Shown: positions 25,837 to 34,542 of the stretch, in pieces
Numbering within the stretch: the stretch's first letter is position 1
How the letters are laid out: each line of letters begins with the position of its first letter
NCBI GenBank assembly: GCA_944391225.1
Contig: CALXSS010000001.1
Coordinates: 1 to 64,000, forward strand
From: an uncultured Clostridia bacterium
GTDB taxonomy: Bacteria > Bacillota > Clostridia > UBA1381
Direction: 5' to 3'
Length of the DNA: 64,000 bases
The notes under the pieces: generated by a model
Database searches by the model: none
What the model was told of the DNA's origin: nothing
What the model saw: only the letters and a program-made list of their open reading frames with translations
Made by a program: the position numbers and the translations under genes

Positions 25837-25878
25837 TACTTTTTTGAAAAAAAGCTCATTTTTTTCTTACAGCAGGCA

Positions 25879-26020
25879 ATAAAAAAACTGTTGCAAAACT
25901 CAACGAGTTTCGCAACAGCCTCGAATCGAATTTTATACTGAAATTGCTGCCATTCACAAAAATGACTTGCTATCTTTGTTTTATTCACTTTATACAGTCT
26001 GTGGATTTGACTGCAGTCCT
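25879..26020 (-). repeat. Family-B repeat copy; its hairpin also terminates the hydrogenase gene
   Basis: GGCTGTTGCGAAACTCGTT at one end pairs with AACGAGTTTTGCAACAG, then T7 follows on the minus strand, giving a strong terminator at 25879-25923. The rest, up to TTTATACAGTCTGTGGATTTGACTGCAGTCC-like sequence near 26020, aligns with the interior and right end of the element at 37733-38008. It looks like a diverged copy of the same element. Confidence 0.7.
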
Positions 26021-26033
26021 TTCAGATTTTCAC

Positions 26034-27539
26034 TTACGGAAGCTCTATTTCCTCAAGATCCTTTGCCGGTATCTTAGTTGTAGAATCACGCACAAATTTC
26101 TTTACCGCCTGTGCAGCCTGAGGTATAGCTATATTCGTTCCGGCGCCCGCTATACATCCGCCGGGACACGCCATACCCTCGATAAGGCATCCATCCTTCT
26201 TTCCTGCCTTGGCAAGCATCAGCATCTTCTGACAATCCGCGAGTCCCTCTGCATGCTCTATGAACACCTCAACATCAGGATAATATTCGTTGATACACTG
26301 TTCTATCGCAGATGCAACGCCAGTAGCGACAGCATAGCCTCTGCCCGCGCCGGTAGCATCATGAACAGGTACTTCTTTATCATAAGTCTCAAAATCAATA
26401 CCCTTCGCCTCAAACATTGCTGCCAATTCCTCGAACGTTATAACGAAATCCACATCGCTGCGCACCGACCTTCTTGATGCCTCAAGTTTCTTTGAAGCGC
26501 ACGGACCAACAAATACCACCCTTGCGTTCGGCCGTTTCTGCTTTATGCTGCGCGCAGTTGCAACCATTGGCGTGAGCGAATTTGAAACCGTTTCTGCCAT
26601 ATCATCAGACAAGATTCGTTTTGCTAAAACTGACCACGACGGACAACATGAGGTGAGCAGGAACGGGAGCTCGCCCGACTTTACCTTTTCCGCATAATGG
26701 TGAGCCTCTGTTATAGCGCCTATGTCCGCGCCAAGAGCTACCTCGTACACCTCTTTGAAACCAAGGTCAAGCAACGCCGCCTTTATCTTCCAAAGTCTTA
26801 CATCCTTTCCAAACTGACCAACTACCGCCGGAGCAACCGCTGCCACTACCTCGTCGCCCTTCTTTATAGCCCGGATAAGCTGGAATATCTGAGACTTGTC
26901 CGCTATCGCTCCAAACGGACAGCTTACCATACACTGACCGCAGGAAACACACTTTTCATTATTTATGACCGCTCTTCCATGCTCGTCACTCTCAATAGCG
27001 TTTACACCACAGGCTGACGCGCAGGGGCGCATCTTCTTTGCTATAGCGTCATACGGGCATATAGCCTTACATTTTCCGCACTTTATACATTTGTCGCGGT
27101 CTATATATGATTTTCCGTTCACCATTGATATTGCGCCCTTAGGGCATACCTCTATGCACGGATGAGCAACACAGCCATGACACTGGTTAGATACCTCGTA
27201 CACATTATGCTCGCACATGTCACATGCCGAGGGTATTACCTGCATGAGCGGCGGCTCGTAATATTTATCGGAAATATTGCTTGTGCTGAGACCGCTCGTT
27301 ACGTGGACCGGCTTGTTCTCCGGTCTCAGAGAAAGTCCCATCGCCAGTCTTACTCTCTCCGCTGCTATCGCTCTTTCGCGGTATATGCTCTCGCGGTACA
27401 GCGGCACATCTCCCGGTGTTATCTTGTAAGGGATCGCCTCTATATCGTCATTGATATTCTCGGATTCAAACGCAACGCGCGCAACCTCACGGAATACTGT
27501 TCTGCGTATCTTAGTAATCGGCGTTTCAATTCCTCTCAT
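26034..27539 (-). CDS. Monomeric [FeFe] hydrogenase, group B-like
   Basis: This 501-residue enzyme has an N-terminal ~100 residues of unclear role, then cysteines CDMCEHN to CVAHPCIEVCPKG (~106-132), two ferredoxin-type clusters (CIKCGKCKAICP ~151-162; CVSCGQCMVSCP ~197-208) and the H-cluster domain. H-cluster motifs are TSCCPSW (296-302), GPCASKK (345-351) and MACPGGC (456-462). It interconverts protons and H2, probably with ferredoxin. The GPC in motif 2 and GAGT after motif 3 fit group B rather than group A, which has MPC and GGGQP. No maturases (HydE/F/G) are in the window. Its start lies about 114 bases downstream of the SLH gene. Confidence 0.88.
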   Translation of the reverse strand: MRGIETPITKIRRTVFREVARVAFESENINDDIEAIPYKITPGDVPLYRESIYRERAIAAERVRLAMGLSLRPENKPVHVTSGLSTSNISDKYYEPPLMQVIPSACDMCEHNVYEVSNQCHGCVAHPCIEVCPKGAISMVNGKSYIDRDKCIKCGKCKAICPYDAIAKKMRPCASACGVNAIESDEHGRAVINNEKCVSCGQCMVSCPFGAIADKSQIFQLIRAIKKGDEVVAAVAPAVVGQFGKDVRLWKIKAALLDLGFKEVYEVALGADIGAITEAHHYAEKVKSGELPFLLTSCCPSWSVLAKRILSDDMAETVSNSLTPMVATARSIKQKRPNARVVFVGPCASKKLEASRRSVRSDVDFVITFEELAAMFEAKGIDFETYDKEVPVHDATGAGRGYAVATGVASAIEQCINEYYPDVEVFIEHAEGLADCQKMLMLAKAGKKDGCLIEGMACPGGCIAGAGTNIAIPQAAQAVKKFVRDSTTKIPAKDLEEIELP

Positions 27540-27653
27540 GTTTTACCATCTCCATTCTTGTATAAGTTTTATAAGCTCAGGAACAGCTGCACTCCGTCCT
27601 GTAAAATTAAATGTATATATTATACACATAATTATCTGTTTTTATCCCCTGTA

Positions 27654-28307
27654 TTACTGTGCCATACCAGGTATTATCATGCTGTTCAGCACGATATTGA
27701 GCACCTCAACGTTCGCTTCCCTGTCCTCAAGACGGTTGAGCAGCGTGCACAGCTCCGCTCTTGTAAGAGCAGAATACGGCTCAAACCCTGCGTCCTTGCC
27801 GTTCATCATACCATTGTCAATAACCGATGATATAAGAGCACACAGCTCCGCATCCCCTGAATACTCCTGATAATCCCCCATATTTTTTGAAGAACCGCTG
27901 TCGCTGCTCACATCAAGGTCATATATATTTGCCAAAGCCCAAGCAGCCTCATACCGCTGCAAAGCCTCTGACGGGTACAGGTTACCGTCATCATATTCCG
28001 GTATTATCATTCCCGCCGCGCAATACGGACTGTACCAGTCCTCCGCGCTCACATCCCTCCACAGCGTATAGCTATACTCATTCTGTGTCAGACCATAGCG
28101 CAGCGTTATTATTTTCAGAAACTCCGCCCTTGTCACATAATTATCAGGCATAAAGCTCCCGTCAGGATAGCCGTCCAGATAGCCCGCAGACGTCATTTCA
28201 TTTATATCATTTTCAGCCCAGTGTCCAGCAGTGTCTGTAAACGCCATAGCTCCGGCGTTCAGTGCAAGCACAGCAGCGCCGCAAATCGCCGCGATCATTT
28301 TCCTCAT
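27654..28307 (-). CDS. Secreted SLH-domain protein
   Basis: This 217-residue protein has a signal peptide (MRKMIAAICGAAVLALNAGAMA) and three SLH repeats (FTDTAGHWAENDINEM to TRAEFLKIITLRYGL; WRDVSAEDWYSPYCAAGM to LQRYEAAWALANIY; the third ends LTRAELCTLLNRL). Nothing else follows except a ~20-residue tail. SLH triplets hold proteins to secondary cell-wall polymers by pyruvylated glycans. With no other domain it may be a small wall-associated or S-layer-accessory protein. It has its own consensus promoter. Confidence 0.9.
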   Translation of the reverse strand: MRKMIAAICGAAVLALNAGAMAFTDTAGHWAENDINEMTSAGYLDGYPDGSFMPDNYVTRAEFLKIITLRYGLTQNEYSYTLWRDVSAEDWYSPYCAAGMIIPEYDDGNLYPSEALQRYEAAWALANIYDLDVSSDSGSSKNMGDYQEYSGDAELCALISSVIDNGMMNGKDAGFEPYSALTRAELCTLLNRLEDREANVEVLNIVLNSMIIPGMAQ

Positions 28308-28340
28308 GCTTTTTCGCCCTCCGTTTAACCATATATTATA

Positions 28341-28369
28341 ATTATATTATACAACTGTTTTTTTGTCAA
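28341..28369 (-). promoter_or_regulatory. Sigma-A promoter of the SLH gene
   Basis: TTGACA and TATAAT are 17 bases apart on the minus strand, ending ~35 bases upstream of the start codon. Confidence 0.8.
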
Positions 28370-28390
28370 CAACAATTTGACTATACACAC

Positions 28391-28419
28391 TTTACAAATC
28401 TCTTTTACAGTGATACAAT
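28391..28419 (+). promoter_or_regulatory. Sigma-A promoter of the gene at 28454
   Basis: TTTACA and TACAAT are 17 bases apart, ending 35 bases before the start codon. Confidence 0.7.
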
Positions 28420-28453
28420 ATAAGCAAATACATAAGAGCAAGAGGTGAGCAAT

Positions 28454-28963
28454 ATGACATGGTCAGAGCTTGTAAAAAGAAACGAGCAAATTCTCAAAGA
28501 GGCGGCAGCAGAAGCGATAAAAAGCTCGTTAAGGACCGGAGATGATTTTGAGGTGAGGATCGACCCGTTCGGAAATATAGATATTAGGCCGTATATCAAC
28601 GAGATGTACATACTTATTCCCGATGATACTATAGCCTTGTATACAGCCCAAAGCGGATACCCTGATTATGTTGAGGATACGGGCAACGGCAATGATTCCG
28701 TTCTTCCGCTGCTTGAGGCGCTTTCTGAGGAATCCGAGGCAGTAATGGCGTACCTACGCAAAAAGTACAGCGATATTGACACGCCCGGAACAATGTATAA
28801 AAACAGATTTTTTGAAGCTCTTTCGGATATGTATCCTGAAAGCTATAAAAACTACAGGCTTGCTGCAATACAGCCCGCTGTTGAAAGAATACTTGAAAAC
28901 ACAGATATTATAAGTATTATGCTTATGGCGGCTGAAAAAGCCGATAACGAGACTAACGCCTAA
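28454..28963 (+). CDS. Hypothetical cytoplasmic protein
   Basis: This 169-residue protein is not one I recognise. It begins MTWSELVKRNEQILKEAAAE; ATG 28454 follows AGAGGTGA at a normal distance, while a GTG three codons earlier lies inside that site. The sequence is acidic, without signal peptide, membrane segment or cysteines. A strand-rich middle (VRIDPFGNIDIRPYINEMYI) is flanked by helices. It has its own promoter and a family-B hairpin after the stop, so it is expressed as a single gene. Codon use and a good ribosome site support that it is real. Confidence 0.7.
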   Translation: MTWSELVKRNEQILKEAAAEAIKSSLRTGDDFEVRIDPFGNIDIRPYINEMYILIPDDTIALYTAQSGYPDYVEDTGNGNDSVLPLLEALSEESEAVMAYLRKKYSDIDTPGTMYKNRFFEALSDMYPESYKNYRLAAIQPAVERILENTDIISIMLMAAEKADNETNA

Positions 28964-28978
28964 GCGTTTTAACTGTTT

Positions 28979-29064
28979 TTAGAGGCTGCCGCAAAGTTCA
29001 ATGAGTTGCAGCAGCCTCGCGCGCTCAAAAAAACAGCTCAGAACAGATGAAATAAAGCGGCGTC
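28979..29064 (+). repeat. Family-B hairpin and partial element (probable terminator)
   Basis: GAGGCTGCCGCAAA and TTGCAGCAGCCTC arms enclose the TTCAATGAG loop. The ~45 bases after it (CAGAACAGATGAAATAAAGCGG) resemble the start of the interior of the element at 37733, so this is a truncated relative. It follows the stop at 28963 by 15 bases. Confidence 0.65.
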
Positions 29065-29070
29065 GCTCTC

Positions 29071-29925
29071 TCATATCCCGGAACAGATATCTGCCGCGCT
29101 GCGCGACGGAGTTCTGATATATCTTTTAAGCTTATACAGCTGCTCAGGATCATCACCAAGACTGTTCAGCCCCTCCTCACACGAAAGGCTCGCCTTGAAA
29201 CCTAAAGATTTTATTATATCAAGTGATTCCTTGCTTACAAGCCCAAATGGATAAGTGAACGTATCGGGGGCTTTGCCAAGCTTTTCAAGACATTCCTCCT
29301 GCAGCTCACCTACATCGGCTCGGAGCATTTTTTCATATTCCTGCTCACTCTCGCCGCTGTTCCTTTTGCTCCCGCTCCTGCCTTTGTCGAGCGAGTGAAG
29401 ATCGTACGTATGATTCTGTATCTCCACATAGCCTGAATCTGATATTTCTTTTACATTTGCCCATGACATATGGGCATAATTAACATGCGTATCCGGTGTT
29501 TTGCTGTAAAGATCGGTATACGCGCCGACAATAGATATTACCGCCCTTGAATCATATTTTTTAAGCAAAGGATATACATACACATAATTATTGTAATATC
29601 CATCATCAAATGTGAGCACTACAGGCTTTTCCGGCAGCTCTGCTCCATTGTACACATGATCAATCAGATCCTGCATCACAACAGTTGTGTATCCGTTTTC
29701 GCGCAGGTATTTCAGATCACTTTCAAAGTCAGCCGGAGACACAATATATTTATTCCCCTTTGATCCCTCTAAAACCAGATGATACATAAGAATGGGTACT
29801 TTCACCTCCTCTGCCTCCGGAGCAAACGTGCGCACCGCTGTACGCACAGAAAACGCGGCAGCCAGCGTTACTGCCGCGGCTGCCGCAGCTATTGCCATCA
29901 AACGCTTTATGCTGATCACTAACAT
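29071..29925 (-). CDS. Extracellular polysaccharide deacetylase (NodB domain)
   Basis: This 284-residue protein has an N-terminal membrane anchor or signal (~10-30), then VPILMYHLVLEG and a NodB domain: VVLTFDDGYYNN (motif 1), QNHTYDLHSL (motif 2, HxxxxH) and TYPFG (motif 3). The family removes acetyl groups from GlcNAc or MurNAc in peptidoglycan or other glycans, outside the membrane. The start overlaps the M23 gene stop (ATGTTAG) and follows GGAGGGG. The pairing with an M23 protease suggests joint cell-wall remodelling. The exact substrate is not determinable. Confidence 0.9.
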   Translation of the reverse strand: MLVISIKRLMAIAAAAAAVTLAAAFSVRTAVRTFAPEAEEVKVPILMYHLVLEGSKGNKYIVSPADFESDLKYLRENGYTTVVMQDLIDHVYNGAELPEKPVVLTFDDGYYNNYVYVYPLLKKYDSRAVISIVGAYTDLYSKTPDTHVNYAHMSWANVKEISDSGYVEIQNHTYDLHSLDKGRSGSKRNSGESEQEYEKMLRADVGELQEECLEKLGKAPDTFTYPFGLVSKESLDIIKSLGFKASLSCEEGLNSLGDDPEQLYKLKRYIRTPSRSAADICSGI

Positions 29926-30959
29926 CCTTCTTTCCCCTCCAATAAAGCCTCGTAATAATCATACCTGCGCACATATTCGCCGCTCTCCTCATCTCTGTAT
30001 ACCTCACTGCAATTATTTTGCAGCAATTTTAATATATTATACCCGTCAACCCATATCTCGTTAGAGCCATCCTTTTGTGACTCGTCAAAAATGAGCTGTA
30101 TCCCCATATGCAGATGCGGTCGGTTTATATTATTTACATTTTCCTTTTCACTGTAACCTGTCATACCCAAATACCCTATAACATCTCCTGCCTTTACTAC
30201 TGCGCCTTCCTTGATCACGGGTGTATATGGATGATCCTTGCGCAGATGCGCATAATAATAATATCTTTTTTTATCAAAGCTGCGTATCCCTATCCTCCAG
30301 CCGCCGTATCGGTTCCAGCCCACACTCTCTACCACTCCGCTCTCGATCGCCACTACCGGAGTTCCTATGCTGCCAAAAAGATCATGACCTGTGTGCAGGC
30401 GGCTGTAACCATATGTGCGTGCATTGGCAAAGTCATCATAATGGCTGAATGAATAGTTTTTCGCTATAGGGCAAAATACCTTTAAACCATATTTTTTCTC
30501 CCAGACCACAGCGTCATCCGATTCTGTCTGCACGGCAAATTCACCTATATACTCACCAAGTATAGCTTCAAAGCATTCCTTATAATATTGATAATACTTC
30601 ATCTCCTTCGTTATCTCATCCATATCAGTTCCGCCACTCAGCTTTTCGGTCAGCTCCGTCAATGACTTTTCCTTATACCCTGAAAAATCATTTCCGTTTA
30701 CGCAAGCAAGATATGATAACAGCTCTATCCAATCATAGTGCACCGCCTCTCCATACGACGATATATCCGCCTCCATAGTATCCCGCAGCGCCTCGTACGA
30801 GACGTTGAAATCCACCCACTTTATAGGCTCCTGCATTGACGTATCACTGCGCGCCGTCATCACTGAGCGTCCGGAAAAATACCCGGCTGCAGCAGACAGC
30901 AGCGCAGCAGACACAGCCGCAGTCAGCAACAGTTTTTTTCTTGAAACAGCAATAACCAT
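29919..30959 (-). CDS. Membrane-anchored M23 peptidase-like protein
   Basis: This 346-residue protein has an N-terminal membrane segment (~8-30) and a C-terminal LytM domain: RLHTGHDLFGSIGTPVVAIE (zinc H and D), YYYAHL and RPHLHMGIQ (HxH zinc motif). All zinc ligands appear present, unlike SpoIIQ of Bacillus, where one is lost. A helical region (~45-165) lies between anchor and domain. The family cuts peptide bridges in peptidoglycan. It is first in a two-gene operon with the deacetylase. Confidence 0.88.
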   Translation of the reverse strand: MVIAVSRKKLLLTAAVSAALLSAAAGYFSGRSVMTARSDTSMQEPIKWVDFNVSYEALRDTMEADISSYGEAVHYDWIELLSYLACVNGNDFSGYKEKSLTELTEKLSGGTDMDEITKEMKYYQYYKECFEAILGEYIGEFAVQTESDDAVVWEKKYGLKVFCPIAKNYSFSHYDDFANARTYGYSRLHTGHDLFGSIGTPVVAIESGVVESVGWNRYGGWRIGIRSFDKKRYYYYAHLRKDHPYTPVIKEGAVVKAGDVIGYLGMTGYSEKENVNNINRPHLHMGIQLIFDESQKDGSNEIWVDGYNILKLLQNNCSEVYRDEESGEYVRRYDYYEALLEGKEGC

Positions 30960-31139
30960 GTAAGCGCCTCTATTCTATTAATATATAAGCAATTGTGAAA
31001 CCCTTTTGGAATTTTACAATTGCCCAATCAATATATATTTTAAATATATTGAGCTACTCACAAAAAAATACATGGATTTACGCTGCATTTACATATGGGC
31101 TGTTAATGGACCATGTCCTGCAGCTCCTTAAACAGAACA

Positions 31140-31168
31140 TTGACTTTTACATCAAATTGTGCTAAACT
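31140..31168 (+). promoter_or_regulatory. Sigma-A promoter of the gene at 31204
   Basis: TTGACT and TAAACT are 17 bases apart, ending 35 bases upstream of the start. The rest of the gap from 30960 shows only AT-rich sequence and a CAATTGTG/ACAATTG hairpin near 30992-31023. Confidence 0.7.
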
Positions 31169-31203
31169 ATTTTATAAAGACAAAAGATTGAAGGTGTGAT
31201 CAA

Positions 31204-31437
31204 ATGGCTGACGAAAAAAGTATCGAGGCTGCTATAAAGCTGCTCAACGAAAACGATTACATTGTAATACCTGTTACAAAAGGTCAAATGTGCCTTTGCG
31301 ATTCCTGTCAGGAACCGGACGCCGAATGCCGCTACGGCGCGTTCGGATATACCTGCTCAAACTTGCTCTGCATAAATAAATTTATTAAGGAGCAGATCAA
31401 TTACAAAGAGCTTATCGCAAGTATATCCGGAGAATAA
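31204..31437 (+). CDS. Small cysteine-containing hypothetical protein
   Basis: This 77-residue cytoplasmic protein starts at ATG 31204 after AAGGTG. It begins ADEKSIEAAIKLLNE and continues IVIPVTKGQMCLCDSC, with seven cysteines in total at the CLCDSC, CRYG, CSNLLC positions (some may bind metal). I do not recognise the family. It has its own promoter and a strong terminator, so it is a genuine single-gene unit. No membrane segment is seen. Confidence 0.65.
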   Translation: MADEKSIEAAIKLLNENDYIVIPVTKGQMCLCDSCQEPDAECRYGAFGYTCSNLLCINKFIKEQINYKELIASISGE

Positions 31438-31454
31438 AGCATATGGCAAATCTC

Positions 31455-31502
31455 AAAAAAACGAGCCTCGCGCATTTCCATGCGTAAGGCTCGTTTTTTA
31501 TA
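31455..31502. terminator. Intrinsic terminator between convergent genes
   Basis: AAAAACGAGCCT and AGGCTCGTTTTTT arms with an inner CGCGCAT/ATGCG stem are flanked by A and T runs, so it serves the genes on both sides. Confidence 0.9.
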
Positions 31503-31508
31503 TTAGTA

Positions 31509-34139
31509 TCAGTTCTTCTTTTGTTTTTTCTTTTTGAATGACACTTTTATAAGCTTTATTATCTGTATTATAACAAACGCCGCTGCTGAAAGTCCGTAAA
31601 CAGTGAGCAGCTCGCCCACAGTAAGCGGCGACACTTCAAACAGCTTCTGTGCCGGCGGTATAAGGATCACCGCATTCAACAGCACAAATCCTATTATGAA
31701 CGCGCCAATAAGACTCGGATTGTTCCACATCTTCCTTGTGAATGCCACAGGTCTGTCTGACTTACAGTTAAAACCATGAACAAGTCTGGATAGACACAGA
31801 GTTGAAAACGCCATTGTTGTACCCACTGCCTCGCTCCTCATTAGACCTATATGGAACGCTGCTATGGTGAGAACTCCTATTACAACGCCCTCTGTCAGAA
31901 TGTTTGTCATAACACGCTTTGTAAGGATAGACTGTTCCTTTTTACGCGGCTTTTCCTTCATAACGCTGTCGGAATGCGGCTCCACTCCAAGCGCTATAGC
32001 AGGCAGACTGTCTGTCAAAAGATTTATAAACAGCAGATGCACCGCCTTGAACGGGACCGGCAGATATGCAAACGAGGCGTAAAGCACGGCGAGTATCGCC
32101 GCGGAGTTACCCGAAAGCAGAAACTGTATTGAACGCTGAATATTCTTATATATGTTACGACCATTTTCTATAGCCTTTACTATTGTGGCAAAGTTATCGT
32201 CCGTGAGCACCATAGACGCCGCATCCTTTGCGACCTCGCTTCCGGTTATACCCATTGCAACGCCTATATCTGCCTGCTTAAGAGCAGGCGCGTCATTTAC
32301 ACCGTCTCCCGTCATTGATACTATATAGCCCTTGCGCTGCCATGCGCTCACTATCCTTATTTTGTGCTCCGGCGACACTCTCGCATATACCGCTACGTCT
32401 GTTACGAAATCCTCAAGCTCCTTATCGCTGAGCTTCTCTATTGCGCTTCCCTCCACGGCGCGTCTGCCGCCGTCAAGTATGCCTATCTTTTCGGCTATCG
32501 CTGATGCTGTTATAAGATGGTCTCCTGTGATCATTATAGGCATGATACCGGCAGTCTTACATTTTGCGACAGCCTCGGCGCTTTCCTCTCTCGGCGGATC
32601 CTGCATCGCAATAAGTCCAAGCAAGATATAATCCTTTTCATCCTCTACTGATATCTCGACACCACTGACCGTTTTCTCACAGACCGCCAGAACTCTGAGA
32701 CCCATCTTAGAGAACTTCATGTTCACCTCTCTGAGCTCTTCAAGATCAGCCGCGGTAAATTCGCGCTTGCCGTCCATAGTCTTTACCTCAAGTATCCTTG
32801 ACGCGAGCACATCGACAGCGCCCTTTGTAAGCATCTTGTATCCATCGCCTATCTCATGGACTGTGCTCATGAGCTTTCTGTCAGAATCAAACGGTATCTC
32901 GCCAAGACGCGGATATTTTTCTCTCATCTCCTCAGCAGGGAGCTTATGCTTCTTTGAAAAATCTATGAGCGCTATCTCTGTAGGATCGCCTATCTCCTTG
33001 CCGTCCTTGCGTATAGAATCATTGCACAGCGCTCCGTCAATTATAAGCTGACACTGACGCGGATTTATTTCATCGTCCTTATCTATTATCTGACCGTCAA
33101 AGTATATCTTCTGCACAGTCATTTTGTTCTGAGTAAGAGTTCCTGTCTTATCTGAGCATATTATCGATACCGAGCCAAGCCCCTCTACCGCCTGGAGCTT
33201 TCTAATAATGGCGTTTTCCTTAGCAAGCTTCTGCGTGCCCACAGAGAGAACTATGGTAACAATCGAGCTTAAAGCCTCCGGTATTGCCGCGACCGCAAGA
33301 GCTACCGCAAAAACGAACGCGTCTGAGAATACCTTGAGATCCATATCTCCCCTGCTTCTAAAGAGACTGAGTCCCATAACTATAACACACACGCCTATAA
33401 TGATAAGAGAAAGCTTTTTGCCAAAATTGTCAAGGCTTATCTGCAGCGGCGTCTTTTTCTCCTGAGTATTCTTTAACAGCGTTGCTATCTTACCTATCTC
33501 AGTATTCATTCCTGTTGCAGTAACAGCCATCTTGGCTCTGCCGTATGTCGCAAAGCTGCCGGAGTAGAGCATATTTATCCTGTCGCCGAGCGGCTTTTCG
33601 CCCTCAAGCACAGTATCCTGCTTCTCTACAGGCTCGCTCTCTCCTGTAAGCGCGCTTTCGTCAGCCTTAAGCGACGCGTTTTCAATTATTCTGCCGTCTG
33701 CGCATACATAGTCGCCCGCCTCTACAACGACCACATCTCCGACTGCCACGCCCTTGCCCGGTATGACCTTTATTTCGCCGTCGCGTATTACCTTTGCTGT
33801 TGGCGCGGACATCTCCTTAAGACTGTTCAGCGACTGTTCAGCCTTTATGTGCTGCACAGTGCCCAGTACCGCATTTATCGTTATAACGATAAATATTACA
33901 AGCGCGCTTTCCAGATCCCCGAGTATTCCGGAAATAATAGCTGAAACTATAAGTATTATTACAAGAAAGTCCTTGTACTGCTCTAAAAACAGCACCACCG
34001 GATTCTTCTTTTTGCCCTCAACAAGCTCATTTTTTCCGAACTTATTCAGATTCTCTTCTGCCTGACGCTGAGAAAGTCCGTTTTCGCTCGTTCCAAGCGA
34101 TCCCATCACAGCATCCTTTTGCAATTGATACGGTTCCAT
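31509..34139 (-). CDS. P2-type cation ATPase (PMCA/YoaB-like), probable Mn2+ or Ca2+ exporter
   Basis: This 876-residue membrane pump has ten predicted membrane segments, the A-domain LTGES, phosphorylation site ICSDKTGTLTQNK (Asp330), hinge MTGDGVNDAPALKQADIG, membrane-4 motif AAIPEALSSIV (287-292 PEALSS in place of PEGLP) and membrane-6 NLLTDSLPAIALG. Its annotation by homology would be Ca2+ ATPase. However, a yybP-ykoY-type Mn2+ riboswitch precedes it. Lactococcus YoaB and pneumococcal MgtA are known P-type ATPases under the same riboswitch class. Mn2+ export is therefore the better inference. It is a single-gene unit. Confidence 0.9.
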   Translation of the reverse strand: MEPYQLQKDAVMGSLGTSENGLSQRQAEENLNKFGKNELVEGKKKNPVVLFLEQYKDFLVIILIVSAIISGILGDLESALVIFIVITINAVLGTVQHIKAEQSLNSLKEMSAPTAKVIRDGEIKVIPGKGVAVGDVVVVEAGDYVCADGRIIENASLKADESALTGESEPVEKQDTVLEGEKPLGDRINMLYSGSFATYGRAKMAVTATGMNTEIGKIATLLKNTQEKKTPLQISLDNFGKKLSLIIIGVCVIVMGLSLFRSRGDMDLKVFSDAFVFAVALAVAAIPEALSSIVTIVLSVGTQKLAKENAIIRKLQAVEGLGSVSIICSDKTGTLTQNKMTVQKIYFDGQIIDKDDEINPRQCQLIIDGALCNDSIRKDGKEIGDPTEIALIDFSKKHKLPAEEMREKYPRLGEIPFDSDRKLMSTVHEIGDGYKMLTKGAVDVLASRILEVKTMDGKREFTAADLEELREVNMKFSKMGLRVLAVCEKTVSGVEISVEDEKDYILLGLIAMQDPPREESAEAVAKCKTAGIMPIMITGDHLITASAIAEKIGILDGGRRAVEGSAIEKLSDKELEDFVTDVAVYARVSPEHKIRIVSAWQRKGYIVSMTGDGVNDAPALKQADIGVAMGITGSEVAKDAASMVLTDDNFATIVKAIENGRNIYKNIQRSIQFLLSGNSAAILAVLYASFAYLPVPFKAVHLLFINLLTDSLPAIALGVEPHSDSVMKEKPRKKEQSILTKRVMTNILTEGVVIGVLTIAAFHIGLMRSEAVGTTMAFSTLCLSRLVHGFNCKSDRPVAFTRKMWNNPSLIGAFIIGFVLLNAVILIPPAQKLFEVSPLTVGELLTVYGLSAAAFVIIQIIKLIKVSFKKKKQKKN

Positions 34140-34277
34140 TTTTACATCTCCTTACTGTTTTCTTTTAGGCAGCCGCCCTTTTTCCGCTGCGCACATTTGT
34201 GTTAATATGATGCGTTATGTTTTATTTTTTACGTGTGCGCCGTAAATTATAACGTCTATATCCGCGTTCCATATTAA

Positions 34278-34340
34278 GAAAAAAAGAAGCAACACTTTTA
34301 CCGCAGCAAAATAAATCTGCAGTAAAAGTCTTGCTTCTTT
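34278..34340 (-). terminator. Riboswitch expression-platform terminator
   Basis: AGAAGCAAGACTTTTACTGC and GCGGTAAAAGTGTTGCTTCT pair into a ~22-base stem followed by T7 on the minus strand. It lies directly after the aptamer and 140 bases before the ATPase start. Metal binding would be expected to prevent it from forming. Confidence 0.85.
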
Positions 34341-34412
34341 AGAATATGGCACGGATCCTGAGATCGTACTGACGACACCATATTACGCAGCCTGTGCGCA
34401 AGCTACTCCCTT
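34341..34412 (-). ncRNA. yybP-ykoY family (Mn2+) riboswitch aptamer
   Basis: The leader RNA has the family hallmarks: AAAGGGAGTAGC at the 5' side, CGTCAGTACG, a GATC...GATC hairpin, then CGTGCCATATTC, with ATATGG/CCATAT pairing around the core. A long terminator follows at once. The first element has GGGAG where GGGGAG is more common. Placement upstream of a P-type cation ATPase agrees with known members of this class. Confidence 0.75.
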
Positions 34413-34423
34413 TTACGTAAATT

Positions 34424-34452
34424 ATTCTATCACATAAAACGCCGTATGTCAA
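34424..34452 (-). promoter_or_regulatory. Sigma-A promoter of the riboswitch-ATPase unit
   Basis: TTGACA and TAGAAT are 17 bases apart on the minus strand. The predicted start, near 34417, is just upstream of the aptamer. Confidence 0.8.
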
Positions 34453-34501
34453 GAAAATTTTTCATTTAATTTTAGTTTTTTGTATGTTTCAGATGCAAAA
34501 A

Positions 34502-34530
34502 GAGGCTGTTGCAAATTTTGCTACAGCCCC
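34502..34530. repeat. Solo family-B terminal inverted repeats
   Basis: GAGGCTGTTGCAAA and TTTGCTACAGCCCC meet with almost nothing between them. They match the two ends of the element at 37733-38008. It lies just after the GT2 stop and may terminate that gene. Confidence 0.6.
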
Positions 34531-34542
34531 ATCTCATATGAT

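Noticed and set aside
27162-27830. Plus-strand open frame of 222 codons
   Set aside because: It is an antisense shadow of the hydrogenase and SLH genes with implausible composition.
34141-34277. Small gene between the riboswitch terminator and the ATPase
   Set aside because: No open frame with a ribosome site exists; it is ordinary leader sequence.
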